Of a stretch of DNA of 33,534 nt, positions 7,410 to 16,795 are shown one piece after another. The position numbers and the translations under genes are program-made. Origin of the DNA: Clostridia bacterium (GTDB lineage: Bacteria; Bacillota; Clostridia; Oscillospirales; CAG-272); contig JAFTUH010000036.1 in the NCBI GenBank assembly GCA_017466375.1, positions 1-33,534 on the forward strand. Direction: 5' to 3'. How positions within the stretch are numbered: the stretch's first letter is position 1; each line of letters begins with the position of its first letter. The notes under the pieces were generated by a model. The model searched no databases. It was not told the origin of the DNA and saw only the letters and a list, made by a program, of their open reading frames with translations.

Positions 7410-10400
7410 TCAGGTGAACATTTCGCGAGCGGCGATACCAAACTTGACAACCTTCTCAAAGAGCGGACTCTCAGCGGACTTACGGGATGCATAGCTCTCT
7501 ACACTATCCTTGATCGCTCCGTATACACTGCCGTCTGCGTTGTACATCGTGATTGTGATCAGCTGAGATACGTCTGCTGCAACCATCGTCTTGACGCTGA
7601 CACCGGTGAACGAGCCAAGTGCCATGAACTCTTCGGCTGCTACTGTAGAGGTCTTCAGCGCACCGTTGTAGTTGGTGAACGAAATCTCTGCGTACATACC
7701 GGTCTTATCCGTGATACCCTTGAAGAATACGACCAGTTCAATGCTGCTCTCGAGCTTCAAGGATGCGCCAACACCAACAGTGCCCATATCGCTCTGATCA
7801 ACCATCGTTACGCTCTGCGTGCCGAGTGCTAGCTGTTCCTCGGTCAGATTTGCGTTAACGAGCTTATCGGTAGCGTAGTTGAAGTCTACCTGGGATGCTG
7901 CGCCGTAGTTCAGACAGTCAACTGCCCACGTCTTCTCTTCGGGCTTGAAGTCGTTGAACTTACGCGTCAGGTAATCCTGGATGCTGTCTACCCAGACTGC
8001 ACTGATCGGCTGACCCTGGCTGTTGAAGACCTGAACGGTCATCTTGTCGCCCATTTCCTTTGCTGCGATACCGTTGAACGATACGTAGTAAAGGGTGGAG
8101 CCGAGCTTCTGCCAGGTATCGGGTGTAAAGGTTCTGGTTACGTCTGCTCTGCCGTCTGCGTATTCCTTTGTTACGACTACATAGCATGCGTCGTTTGCCG
8201 GAATCTTAGCTACCGGGAAGAAGAAGCTCAGAGACAGCTCGTTACCAAGCGTCATCGATGCACCGCTCATTGAAAACGGATGGCATACAAGACAGTCTGC
8301 CTTATCGGAGCTTTCAGCCTGAAGCTGCTTCTCGCCGCACTCGCAGATACCGTAAACCGCATGCGGATGCTCTGCATCGATCTCGGTTGCGTAGGTGAAG
8401 TCACATACGTGCGGTGCCTCACCGTCCAATGCAACGAACGCATGACCGTTATTAGCTGCATACGTTTTCGCGGTAGATTCTCTGTAGCCATATACAGTGA
8501 AATCGGACGCTGCACAGGAGAATGCATCCGCACCGATCGCAGTCGATGCACCGTTGACTGTGATCTTCACAAAGTACGGATTGATTGCGAATGCACCGGC
8601 ACCGATCGAAGTCACGGTATCAGCAAGATCAATCTCCGTAATAGCGGTATTCACGAATGCATGATCACCGATCGCCGTAAGCGTAGTCGGAATCGAAACA
8701 TCGGCAAGAGCCGTGCAGTTATAGAATGCATAATAACCAATCGCGGTTATGCCTTCAGCAATAACGACGCGCTTGATACTCTCTCTGTAATTATGCCACG
8801 GCGTTTCACCGTATGCGTAATCCGTCATAGCGCCCGTACCGGTTACGGTCAGAACGCCGTCCTTCGAGAGTTCCCAGAATGCCGTATCACCGCATGTGCC
8901 ATAGAATCCATCCATATCCGAGGACGTGGTGGTGGCAACAAAGGTATGACCGTAATTCACTGCGTACTTCTCAGCAGTAGAGCCGGCAGGAGCATTTACG
9001 GTAAGAGAAGTACCGGCCATCGGGAAAGCACCCTCTCCAAGAGAAACAGTGGAGTTATTCACCGTAACCGAGGTAAGCTTCGTGCATCCGTAGAATGCGT
9101 TGCAATCTATCCGAGAAAGCTTTGTTGGAAGATCAAGTTTTTCAATCTTTGCACAGTTGGCAAATGCATACGGCTGAATGGTACGCACGCCGGTTCCGAA
9201 TTTTATGCTGCTGAGTGCTGAACAGTTCGCATACGCCCCGTAAGCGATAGTAGCAACACTGTTGGGAATCGTGAGAACCGCCAGCTTTGTACAGTTGGCA
9301 AAAGCATACATGCTGATAGTACTGACTGTATTCGGAACGCTGACGCTCATCAGTCTTGTTGAACTCATGAATGCGGCGGGTCCAATGCTCGATACAGTGC
9401 TGGGAATACTGTAAACCGCCGCCACTCTGTTGAGAGGATACTGAAGCAGCGTGGTCTGCTTTTTGTTCATGAGAATGCCGTTCGTATCGTTGGAGTAGTT
9501 CGGGTTCTCGGCGTCAACGCTGAACGCTGTGAGGGCATTACAGGATGCAAACGCCATCGAGCGGATCGCGGTAAGCGTCGCCGGGAGCGCAACCGTTTTG
9601 ATCGCATTACAGTTATAGAACGCGAAGCTTTCAATAAGCTCAGTTGCTGCCGGAATCGGAGCTGTCGTAAGGGCGATACAGTCGTAGAACGCGCCGGCAC
9701 CGATCTTCGTTACGGAATCGGGAACGGTTACGCTCGTAAGGCTCGTACAGCCGTTGAAGAGATAATCACTGACTGCGGTCATACCTGCGGGAATGGAGGC
9801 ACTCGTCAGGCTCTCGCAGGAGTCAAACGCGCGTCCGCCGAGCGTTGTTACGCTACTCGGGATCGAAGCGTTCGAGAGATTCGTACAGCCCTCAAAAGCG
9901 GCCACACAGATCGTTTCCAGCTCCTGCGGCATGGTGACGGTTGTCAGTGCAGCACAGTTCTGGAATGCAGCGGCACCGAGCTCCGTAACGCTTACAGGAA
10001 GCGTAACGTTCGTGAGAGAAGAGCAGTTTGCAAATGCAAATGCCCCAATCGTTGCTACGCCCGCATTGATGGTAACGTCAGCAAGTTTCTTACAGTTTGC
10101 AAATGCATAAACGGAAAGATTCGTCACACCTGCCGGAACGACTGCACTCGTGAGAGCCGTACATCCGTCAAAAGCATGCTCACCGATCGTTTGTACGCTC
10201 GCGGGAATCGTGATTGTCGTAAGCTTCGAACTCAATGCAAAAGCATACGGTGCGATTTCGGTTACCGTATTCGGAATCGTGAACGTAGTGTTCATAAGAC
10301 CGATCGGGTACAGGATAAGCGTAGTCATACCCTTGTTGAAAAGTGCACCGCTGTTGCTGCTCGTGTATGCAGTATTTGCAGCATCGACGGAAATACTTCT

Positions 10401-13400
10401 GAGGGTACGGCATTCAGCAAAGGCACGGTAGCCGATGCTCGTAACCGTTGCGGGAATCGTTACGCTCATAAGCTTATTCGCATAGGCGAATGCGTACGTT
10501 CCGATCGTCGTAACGCCGGCAGGAATCTGAACCGAAGTAAGTGCGGAGCAACGTGCAAATGCGTATGCACCGATGCTCGCAACCGTTGTGGGGATAGAAA
10601 CGCTCGTCAGTGAGGTGAACTCGTAGAACGCGTACTCGCCAATCGACGTTACGCCGCTCTGAATCACGACGGTTTTAACGGAATCCTTGTAGGGATACCA
10701 CGGCAGCGCGGAGATCACAAGCGGATCTGCCATCGCGCCGGAGCCGGAAATCACGAGCTGACCGTTGGAATCCACCGACCAGACGATATTGCCGCCATAG
10801 ACGCCGGAAGCAACGGTCGAGGTGGCGGAAAGCTGTGTAAAGGCGTAACCGTTCTGTGCTGCGTGTGCAGCGGCGGTACTGCCTGCATTTGCGCTGATAG
10901 CGAGATTTGCAAAAGCACCTGGAAAAGCATCAGCGGCAAGATAGACAGTATCAGAGGAAACCGTTACAGCGAAGAGGCTCTTACATCCGCCGAATGCACG
11001 GCTGCCAACGTACTTCACAGAAGCGGGGATTTCAACAGCCGTCAGTGCGCAGGATTCAAATGCGCCTTCACCGACGGTAACGACAGAAGCGGGGAGTGCT
11101 GCGGCAGCAAGATTCACGCATCCGCTGAATGCATTCGCGCCGATCGTAGTGACCTGCGCGAGATCGACAGCAGAGAGGCTGATACAGCCCGCGAAAGCAC
11201 CGTCCGCGATTGCGGTGACGGAAGCACGAACTGTATAGGACGCTGCGGTCTTGCCTGCCGGATACTGAACAAGGACAGAGGTTGCCTTGTTATACAGCAC
11301 GCCGTTGCTGTCACTCGTGTAAACAGAATTACTCGAATCCACAGTGATAGCGGTAAGAGACTGACAGGAAGCAAACGCACCGCTGCCGATGGAGGTTACA
11401 GATGCAGGGAGATGAATGCTTGTAAGGGCGGCACACTCTGCAAACGCACCGTTGCCGATCGAAGTAACAGCCGCAGGAATCGTCACCCCGGCAAGGGAGG
11501 AACAACCGCGGAATGCCTCTGCCCCGATCGTCGAGAGAGATGCGGGCAGCGAAACGGTCGTAAGCGCCGGGCAGTATGCGAAAGCACTGCCGGAAATGAT
11601 CGATACGCCTTCGGAAAGTCCAACGGAGGTGAGTACCGCACAATTTGCGAACGCACCCTCACCGATCTGTGCAACGCCGGGCAGGCTGATTGCAGAGATG
11701 AGGTTGTTATTGGCGAAAGCATACGCGCCAATGGAAGCCACGGTGTCCGCAATTGTTACAGAAGTGAGAGCCGGGCAGGCTTCAAAAGCGTGTGCGCCGA
11801 CATACGTGACACCGGAGGAAATGCTGACCGCCATGATGGAATCACGCACGGGATACCACGGCGTATCCGCGGAATTTGCGTAATCATACATGGCACCGTT
11901 GCCGTATACATGCAGGACACCGTCGGAGCCGAGTACCCAAATGAGATTTTCCCCGCAGTTGCCGGAGGTCGGTTCCTCGATGCTGTCACCCGTACGGTCG
12001 TACAGGAAATCAACGATCGTAGTTTCGGAAATTTCGTGTGTGAAGAAGCCGACCGTGTAGGTTACGCCTGCTTTCAGCTCCACACCCTGTGCAAATTCGT
12101 AATACAGCTTGCTGCCGAGCACGCCGGGTGCACGGTCATACAGCGTATAGGTTGCGATCTCGCCGTTTGCATCGCTCAAACGGATATGGCGGGATCCAAC
12201 AGAATTATTTCTGCCGCTATTGACGAGATATGCGGCGAGGGAATAAACACCGCTCTCGTCAGGCGTGAAGGTTATATTATAAATGAAGGAATCACCGCTG
12301 AGAAGAACACCGTCTTTATCAAGATCCGGCGTGTAGTCGCTCGCATTCCACGGCCAGTATGTAGTCGAGCCGTTCGGGAGATTTGCCGCTTCCTGATCGC
12401 GCAGGGTTACAATATCTGCATCCTCAAAGCCTTCGGGAAGCGTCTCGGAGCCGATATTGCCTGTCTGCTTATAGTAGAAATCCACAAGCGTGGAATCGCT
12501 GACACCTTCACGGGCGAAGCCGATCGTATACGTAACGCCTGCACGCAGTTCTACGTCCTCAGCAAACTTATAATACAGCTTGCTACCATACGAAGACGGA
12601 ATCTCCTTCAGCATAAATGCATCCACAATGCCGGAGGAGTCACGCAGCGTGACATTATACGCAGCTGCTCTGTTTGTAGCGTAATGGTTATGCACAAGAA
12701 ATGCGCCGAGATCATACAGACCGGAAGCTACGGGCGTGAAAGTAATCTTATACTCGTACGTACCGGTGGACATCACACCGTATCTGCCGGGCATCGATCC
12801 CTTGTAATCGCTCGGGTTCCAGATGTAATAGTTGTAGGTGTTGCCGCCGTCGGGCGTCATGACGTTGCCGCTCGTTTCATGGTGGTCATAGAACGCGATC
12901 GTATTCGCGCCTATGAACATATTCGAAGTACCGGCTGTGTCCTCCAGTTTTACAAAGGCAAAGCCCTGCGAATAAGCACAGCTACCACCGAAATCCGAAT
13001 ACAGCTTGAACGTATGCGAGCCGGCAGTCAGCTTAGCCTTCATACCGTAGACACTCACAGGATTCGGCCACGGCTCCGCAAGAGCTGCATAATAGATGTC
13101 ACCGCCGTCAATCTGCAGGTATGCCCCGCGCGTATTGTTATCGGAAATGAAATCGTAACGGAATTCATACCAGCCGTCCTGCGGGACGGTGAACTCTACC
13201 GTGTACGCTTTTTTGGACCACGGAAACATGGTTACCGCATCGTAACGGTTATAATCCGCATATCTCTCCACGCCGAAGTCGCATCCGGTGTTGTCATCAA
13301 CAACCTTCACAAGACCGTTTGCGATGTTTGCCGCAACAACGTCATCCTCATAGAACTTGTATTCCGTGACAGTCGCTGCATTTGCAAACGCCTCGCTCAT

Positions 13401-14477
13401 CACAGGCGTTGTAGCGAGTGCATTCTTGGTGAAATCAAATTCCATGTTAGGCTTTTCTTCCGTACATGCGACATAAAAGCCCTGGAAATACGCCGTGTGA
13501 CTGTTCGGCGTAATGTACAGAGTATGCTCACCCTCAAGCAGATCCATAGAAATGCCGGTATAGTAAGCATACTCCGGGAAAATGCCGTCGCCGGAAGGAA
13601 GCAGCGAATATACAAACGATGTACCGTCCACTGTAATCCGCGGGAACATACGCTCGGTATCGCCGTCGCCGATCATACGGAAAGCAATCTCATAATGCCC
13701 CGAAACAGGTGCGTTGAACTTGAACGCATACCGCGTACTGCTGTTCTCGAGATAGACCGTACCGTCAAAAATCGGCCACTGTGTGCCCTGGTTGATCGTA
13801 TACGTCGTAATCGCGGGGTTATCCACAGCTACGCGGTCTGCTGCCGCCACGAATTCCGCATTGTTAAACTGCGAAGGAAGCGTAAACTCCTCCTGCAGAT
13901 AGCCTTCTTTCACGTACTTGAATCCGTAGTAATACTGCGTATTATTGCTGCCGGTATTTCTCTTGACATGGAAAACGTGCTGACCGGCCTCCAGCCAGAC
14001 GTGCTCCATACCGTAGTACGAGCGGCCGTAGCCCGCATAGTTGGTCATCTCAACCTTGTACGTCGGACCGTCATCGATCGAAACCGGAATATAGCTTACC
14101 GCATTGGTTCCGTTTCCGCCATCACCCAGGAAGGCGAACGAATAGTATCCGTCCTCCGCAATGGTAAACGGAGCCTGATAGGAAACGTTTGCCCAAAGAG
14201 CATCATATCCGTAGAAAGTCAGATACATTCCTCCCTGCGCCCACGAATATCCGGCTTTCAAATTACTCGCTGTCTTGCCGGTGAAATTCGTCAGTCCGGT
14301 CTGATTGTCAAGATAGTCCATCAGATAGACTGTTGTTGCCGGGTTACCGATGGTAAACGCGGTGTTGTTGTCTGTCAGTGACATGATATAATCCTCGGTC
14401 TCATCCGCCGCAAAAACGGGGAGGATCGCGGAGAATACCATGGAAAGACAGAGCACAAGTGCCAAAAGTTTCTTCAT
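7410..14477 (-). CDS. Giant secreted BspA-type leucine-rich repeat protein
   Basis: The 2355-aa product starts with a Sec signal peptide (1-24, MKKLL, hydrophobic core, VFAA). Five beta-sandwich-like modules follow at about 30-191, 209-339, 379-511, 519-669 and 682-831. Each has aromatic-rich strands and G-YxF or SGxY motifs resembling carbohydrate-binding or PA14-like folds; the last two are clearly paralogous (GSKLYYxFAxxVEL). Three LRR_5 blocks begin near 840, 1223 and 1853, each opened by a linker of the WxxxxDGxLxxxGxGAM...PW type. They hold about 11, 20 and 3 units of roughly 23 residues (IGxxAFxxCxxLTSVxIPxxVTS). From about 2068 two copies of an unclassified module end the protein. No LPxTG motif, S-layer domain or C-terminal helix was seen. 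The start at 14477 follows GAGGG. Adhesion or glycan binding is an inference. Confidence 0.93.
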   Translation of the reverse strand: MKKLLALVLCLSMVFSAILPVFAADETEDYIMSLTDNNTAFTIGNPATTVYLMDYLDNQTGLTNFTGKTASNLKAGYSWAQGGMYLTFYGYDALWANVSYQAPFTIAEDGYYSFAFLGDGGNGTNAVSYIPVSIDDGPTYKVEMTNYAGYGRSYYGMEHVWLEAGQHVFHVKRNTGSNNTQYYYGFKYVKEGYLQEEFTLPSQFNNAEFVAAADRVAVDNPAITTYTINQGTQWPIFDGTVYLENSSTRYAFKFNAPVSGHYEIAFRMIGDGDTERMFPRITVDGTSFVYSLLPSGDGIFPEYAYYTGISMDLLEGEHTLYITPNSHTAYFQGFYVACTEEKPNMEFDFTKNALATTPVMSEAFANAATVTEYKFYEDDVVAANIANGLVKVVDDNTGCDFGVERYADYNRYDAVTMFPWSKKAYTVEFTVPQDGWYEFRYDFISDNNTRGAYLQIDGGDIYYAALAEPWPNPVSVYGMKAKLTAGSHTFKLYSDFGGSCAYSQGFAFVKLEDTAGTSNMFIGANTIAFYDHHETSGNVMTPDGGNTYNYYIWNPSDYKGSMPGRYGVMSTGTYEYKITFTPVASGLYDLGAFLVHNHYATNRAAAYNVTLRDSSGIVDAFMLKEIPSSYGSKLYYKFAEDVELRAGVTYTIGFAREGVSDSTLVDFYYKQTGNIGSETLPEGFEDADIVTLRDQEAANLPNGSTTYWPWNASDYTPDLDKDGVLLSGDSFIYNITFTPDESGVYSLAAYLVNSGRNNSVGSRHIRLSDANGEIATYTLYDRAPGVLGSKLYYEFAQGVELKAGVTYTVGFFTHEISETTIVDFLYDRTGDSIEEPTSGNCGENLIWVLGSDGVLHVYGNGAMYDYANSADTPWYPVRDSIMAVSISSGVTYVGAHAFEACPALTSVTIADTVASIGAYAFANNNLISAISLPGVAQIGEGAFANCAVLTSVGLSEGVSIISGSAFAYCPALTTVSLPASLSTIGAEAFRGCSSLAGVTIPAAVTSIGNGAFAECAALTSIHLPASVTSIGSGAFASCQSLTAITVDSSNSVYTSDSNGVLYNKATSVLVQYPAGKTAASYTVRASVTAIADGAFAGCISLSAVDLAQVTTIGANAFSGCVNLAAAALPASVVTVGEGAFESCALTAVEIPASVKYVGSRAFGGCKSLFAVTVSSDTVYLAADAFPGAFANLAISANAGSTAAAHAAQNGYAFTQLSATSTVASGVYGGNIVWSVDSNGQLVISGSGAMADPLVISALPWYPYKDSVKTVVIQSGVTSIGEYAFYEFTSLTSVSIPTTVASIGAYAFARCSALTSVQIPAGVTTIGTYAFAYANKLMSVTIPATVTSIGYRAFAECRTLRSISVDAANTAYTSSNSGALFNKGMTTLILYPIGLMNTTFTIPNTVTEIAPYAFALSSKLTTITIPASVQTIGEHAFDGCTALTSAVVPAGVTNLSVYAFANCKKLADVTINAGVATIGAFAFANCSSLTNVTLPVSVTELGAAAFQNCAALTTVTMPQELETICVAAFEGCTNLSNASIPSSVTTLGGRAFDSCESLTSASIPAGMTAVSDYLFNGCTSLTSVTVPDSVTKIGAGAFYDCIALTTAPIPAATELIESFAFYNCNAIKTVALPATLTAIRSMAFASCNALTAFSVDAENPNYSNDTNGILMNKKQTTLLQYPLNRVAAVYSIPSTVSSIGPAAFMSSTRLMSVSVPNTVSTISMYAFANCTKLAVLTIPNSVATIAYGAYANCSALSSIKFGTGVRTIQPYAFANCAKIEKLDLPTKLSRIDCNAFYGCTKLTSVTVNNSTVSLGEGAFPMAGTSLTVNAPAGSTAEKYAVNYGHTFVATTTSSDMDGFYGTCGDTAFWELSKDGVLTVTGTGAMTDYAYGETPWHNYRESIKRVVIAEGITAIGYYAFYNCTALADVSIPTTLTAIGDHAFVNTAITEIDLADTVTSIGAGAFAINPYFVKITVNGASTAIGADAFSCAASDFTVYGYRESTAKTYAANNGHAFVALDGEAPHVCDFTYATEIDAEHPHAVYGICECGEKQLQAESSDKADCLVCHPFSMSGASMTLGNELSLSFFFPVAKIPANDACYVVVTKEYADGRADVTRTFTPDTWQKLGSTLYYVSFNGIAAKEMGDKMTVQVFNSQGQPISAVWVDSIQDYLTRKFNDFKPEEKTWAVDCLNYGAASQVDFNYATDKLVNANLTEEQLALGTQSVTMVDQSDMGTVGVGASLKLESSIELVVFFKGITDKTGMYAEISFTNYNGALKTSTVAAEEFMALGSFTGVSVKTMVAADVSQLITITMYNADGSVYGAIKDSVESYASRKSAESPLFEKVVKFGIAAREMFT
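8540..11815 (-). repeat. Tandem BspA-type leucine-rich repeat coding array (about 34 units)
   Basis: Roughly 69-nt units encode the pattern IGxxAFxxCxxLTSVxIPxxV. They fall in three blocks, interrupted by longer insert units with an NGVLYNK- or NGILMNK-like core that recurs in blocks 1 and 2. Unit edges are approximate because they were read by eye from the translation. Confidence 0.85.
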
Positions 14478-14538
14478 AGCATTTCCCTCATCTGATATTT
14501 TTTGTATAGCATTAGATGTTACGCTACTCCAATTATAA

Positions 14539-14567
14539 ATTATACAATATTTTCTTGTAAATAGCAA
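14539..14567 (-). promoter_or_regulatory. Promoter of the giant LRR gene
   Basis: On the minus strand, TTGCTA (14567-14562) and TATAAT (14544-14539) are separated by 17 bp. This lies 61 bp upstream of the start codon in an AT-rich region. Confidence 0.8.
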
Positions 14568-14642
14568 TAGTTTTTCGGAAATCTGCCAAATATTTTCGAA
14601 AAAATTATATTTATATAGTAGAAACATGAACAAGGGATGCGC

Positions 14643-14714
14643 ATCCGACAAAATGATTGCTTGCAAATCCGACAAAAATATGGTATACTGTATAGCCGAT
14701 CAGATCATCCGACA
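14643..14714 (+). repeat. Three direct copies of ATCCGACA around a promoter
   Basis: ATCCGACAAAA occurs at 14643-14653 and 14667-14677, and ATCCGACA at 14707-14714. They lie before the -35, inside the spacer, and in the leader of the DUF3737 gene. They could be operator sites; no regulator is identified. Confidence 0.4.
14661..14689 (+). promoter_or_regulatory. Promoter of the DUF3737 gene
   Basis: TTGCAA (14661-14666) and TATACT (14684-14689) are separated by 17 bp and lie 39 bp before the GTG start. Confidence 0.8.
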
Positions 14715-14728
14715 CGAGGAGACAGCAC

Positions 14729-15568
14729 GTGTACATAAAACGAATTGAAAACGAAACCTTTGACGAAGAGCGCGCCCTGTACGGCAGCGACGGAATCGAA
14801 GCCGTGCACTGCCGGTTTGACGGTCCCGCAGACGGCGAAAGCGCGTTCAAGGAATCCCGCAATATACGGACGGAGAACTGTTATTTCAACCTCCGCTATC
14901 CGTTCTGGCACGACAGCGGTGTGCATATCGAAAAGTGCGAGATGACGTCGCTGTGCCGCGCCGCACTGTGGTATTCCGAAGGAATCACCGCCGCGGACAG
15001 CCGATTGTGCGGCATCAAAGCGCTCCGCGAGTGCCGGGACATCCGTCTCACAGACTGCACTGTGGATTCCGCCGAGTTCGGCTGGTTCTGCGAAGACATC
15101 ACCATGGATCGCGTACATGCGGCGGGAGAATATTTCTTCATGCGCAGCCGGCAGATCCGCTGTATGGACACTTCCCTCACCGGAAAATACTCGTTCCAGT
15201 ATGTAGAGGACTGCGTTTTCGACAATTGTCGATTTGATACAAAAGACGCATTCTGGCACGCAAAAAACGTCACCGTCCGCAACAGCACCGTGAAAGGCGA
15301 ATATCTGGCGTGGTACTGCGAAAACGTGACGTTTGAAAACTGCGTGATCATCGGCACACAGCCGCTGTGTTACTGCAAAAATCTGAAGCTGATCGGATGC
15401 GAAATGCACGGCGCGGATCTTGCGTTTGAAAAATCCGGCGTGGATGCCGAAATCACGACGCCCGTCGTCAGCATCAAGAATCCGGCGAGCGGTACGATCC
15501 GCGTCCCGTCTGTCGGGGAGATCATCCGAAGCGATCCGGCATCCGTATGCAGAATCTGTGTCGGATGA
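14729..15568 (+). CDS. DUF3737 family beta-helix protein
   Basis: The 279-aa protein has short, regularly spaced units rich in Cys, aromatic residues and CxF/CxV turns, such as FDNCRFDTKDAFWHAKNVTV. They predict a right-handed parallel beta-helix, and the pattern matches the DUF3737 family (PF12541), whose function is unknown. There is no signal peptide or membrane segment, so it is probably cytoplasmic. Translation starts at GTG 14729, seven nt after GAGGAG; the upstream promoter supports this. About 14 Cys residues lie in stacked positions of the helix. The gene stands alone between two promoters, back to back with the giant LRR gene. Only an AT-rich, weak hairpin follows at about 15582-15600. 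Confidence 0.85.
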   Translation: MYIKRIENETFDEERALYGSDGIEAVHCRFDGPADGESAFKESRNIRTENCYFNLRYPFWHDSGVHIEKCEMTSLCRAALWYSEGITAADSRLCGIKALRECRDIRLTDCTVDSAEFGWFCEDITMDRVHAAGEYFFMRSRQIRCMDTSLTGKYSFQYVEDCVFDNCRFDTKDAFWHAKNVTVRNSTVKGEYLAWYCENVTFENCVIIGTQPLCYCKNLKLIGCEMHGADLAFEKSGVDAEITTPVVSIKNPASGTIRVPSVGEIIRSDPASVCRICVG

Positions 15569-15611
15569 GAGAAGCAATTTCAGAAAAATTTCACTTTTTC
15601 TCCGTCCCCCG

Positions 15612-15640
15612 TTGACTTGCAATTCCTTTTCTGCTATACT
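15612..15640 (+). promoter_or_regulatory. Promoter of the CapA-like gene
   Basis: TTGACT (15612-15617) and TATACT (15635-15640) are separated by 17 bp, with an extended TGC before the -10. An AAGGAGA ribosome binding site follows at 15661. Confidence 0.88.
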
Positions 15641-15672
15641 TTTCTCATAAAAAACAAATCAAGGAGACGATT

Positions 15673-16755
15673 ATGAAAATTCTGATCGGCGCGGATACGG
15701 TACCGACCGCGCAAACGGAGCAATACTTTGTAAACGGCGACGCAAAAGCGCTGTTCGGCGATCTGTGCCCGATTGCCGCGGAAGCGGACAGAATCATCCT
15801 GAATCTGGAATGTACGCTCACGAATGCGGACACAGCCATCCGGAAATTCGGTCCCAATCTGAAATGCGATCCCCGCTGCACAAACGGACTGAAAGCGTTC
15901 GGCGTGACGGATGTGCTTCTGAGCAACAATCACACGTTTGATTTCGGATGCAAAGGGTTACGCGACACGGTGGCAGCGTTGGATGCGGCGGAAATTCCCT
16001 ACACCGGCATCGGCGAAAACGACACCGATTCGAGAAAGCCGTATTTCTTCACCGAGGGCGGCAAAAAGATCGGTATCGTGAACGTATGCGAGCACGAATA
16101 CACCTACGCTTTGCCGAACCGCATGGGTGCAAATCCGTTTGATCCGTTCCTCACAATGCAGGACATCCGCGAGGCCAAAAAGCAGTGCGATTACCTGATC
16201 GTGATCTACCACGGCGGCAAGGAGCACTGCAAATATCCCTCTCCGCGCCTGTACAATCTCGCGCATGAGATGGTCTACTGCGGTGCGGACGTTGTGATCG
16301 CGCAGCACAGCCACTGCATCGGCTGCTACGAGCAGTTCGAGGGTGCGCACATCGTGTACGGACAGGGCAATTTCAACTTTGCCTGGCCGGATTTCCCCGA
16401 GGAGGGCTGGCACTATGCCCTGCTCATTGAATTGAACATCGATGACGGAATCGGCATCCGCTTTATCCCGATTGTGGAAACGGAGACGGGATGCGATCTT
16501 GCCGCAGACGATTTTGCCGCAAAAATCATGGCAGATTTCGAAGCACGCAACGCCTCCCTCAAGGACGGCACATGGATCGACGGATGGCGTGCCTTCTGTG
16601 CGAGCCCTGACCGCGCGATCTATCACGTACCGATTCTCGAAGCGTGTGACGAGGAGCGCAAGCTCCAGCGCTTTGCGCACTATCTTGACTGCGAGGCGCA
16701 CACCGACGTATGGCGCGAGCTGTATCCGACGTGGAATATGACGAACGAGGTATAA
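15673..16755 (+). CDS. CapA family metallophosphoesterase-like protein
   Basis: The 360-aa protein belongs to the PGA_cap/CapA family (PF09587), named after a poly-gamma-glutamate capsule protein and carrying a calcineurin-like phosphoesterase fold. Metal-ligand candidates are visible in family order: GADTV near residue 8, NLECTLT near 46, LSNNHTFDFG with His87, YHGGKEH with His180, and QHSHCIG with His212 and His214, then YGQGNFNF. Unlike typical extracellular CapA proteins it has no signal peptide or membrane anchor, so it is probably cytoplasmic. No other capsule genes (capB or capC) are nearby, so a role in poly-glutamate synthesis is not supported here. The ATG at 15673 has an ideal ribosome binding site. 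Confidence 0.88.
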   Translation: MKILIGADTVPTAQTEQYFVNGDAKALFGDLCPIAAEADRIILNLECTLTNADTAIRKFGPNLKCDPRCTNGLKAFGVTDVLLSNNHTFDFGCKGLRDTVAALDAAEIPYTGIGENDTDSRKPYFFTEGGKKIGIVNVCEHEYTYALPNRMGANPFDPFLTMQDIREAKKQCDYLIVIYHGGKEHCKYPSPRLYNLAHEMVYCGADVVIAQHSHCIGCYEQFEGAHIVYGQGNFNFAWPDFPEEGWHYALLIELNIDDGIGIRFIPIVETETGCDLAADDFAAKIMADFEARNASLKDGTWIDGWRAFCASPDRAIYHVPILEACDEERKLQRFAHYLDCEAHTDVWRELYPTWNMTNEV

Positions 16756-16760
16756 TCAAA

Positions 16761-16795
16761 ACCTCCCGAGGCATACGCTTCGGGAGGTTCTTTTA
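16761..16795 (+). terminator. Bidirectional terminator between capA-like and PIG-L genes
   Basis: The stem ACCTCCCGA/TCGGGAGGT (16761-16769 with 16780-16788) is followed by TCTTTTATTTC on the plus strand. The minus-strand gene stops at 16793, so the hairpin serves both converging genes. Confidence 0.85.

Noticed and set aside
8540..11815. Regular repeats that could suggest a CRISPR array
   Set aside because: The repeats are about 69 nt, degenerate, in frame, and encode LRR_5 units. There are no unique spacers between identical repeats and no cas genes.
10863..14381. A 1172-codon open frame on the plus strand opposite the giant LRR gene
   Set aside because: It mirrors the codon pattern of the repeat-rich gene on the other strand, has no ribosome binding site, promoter or recognisable domain, and its translation is Arg/Cys/Ile-rich with the look of an antisense shadow.
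15582..15600. Possible terminator after the DUF3737 gene
   Set aside because: The stem is made only of A-T and one G-C pair and lacks a proper GC-rich core, so it is not called.
15673..16755. Poly-gamma-glutamate capsule synthesis by the CapA-like protein
   Set aside because: There is no signal peptide or anchor and no capB/capC neighbour, so only the phosphoesterase-like fold is supported.
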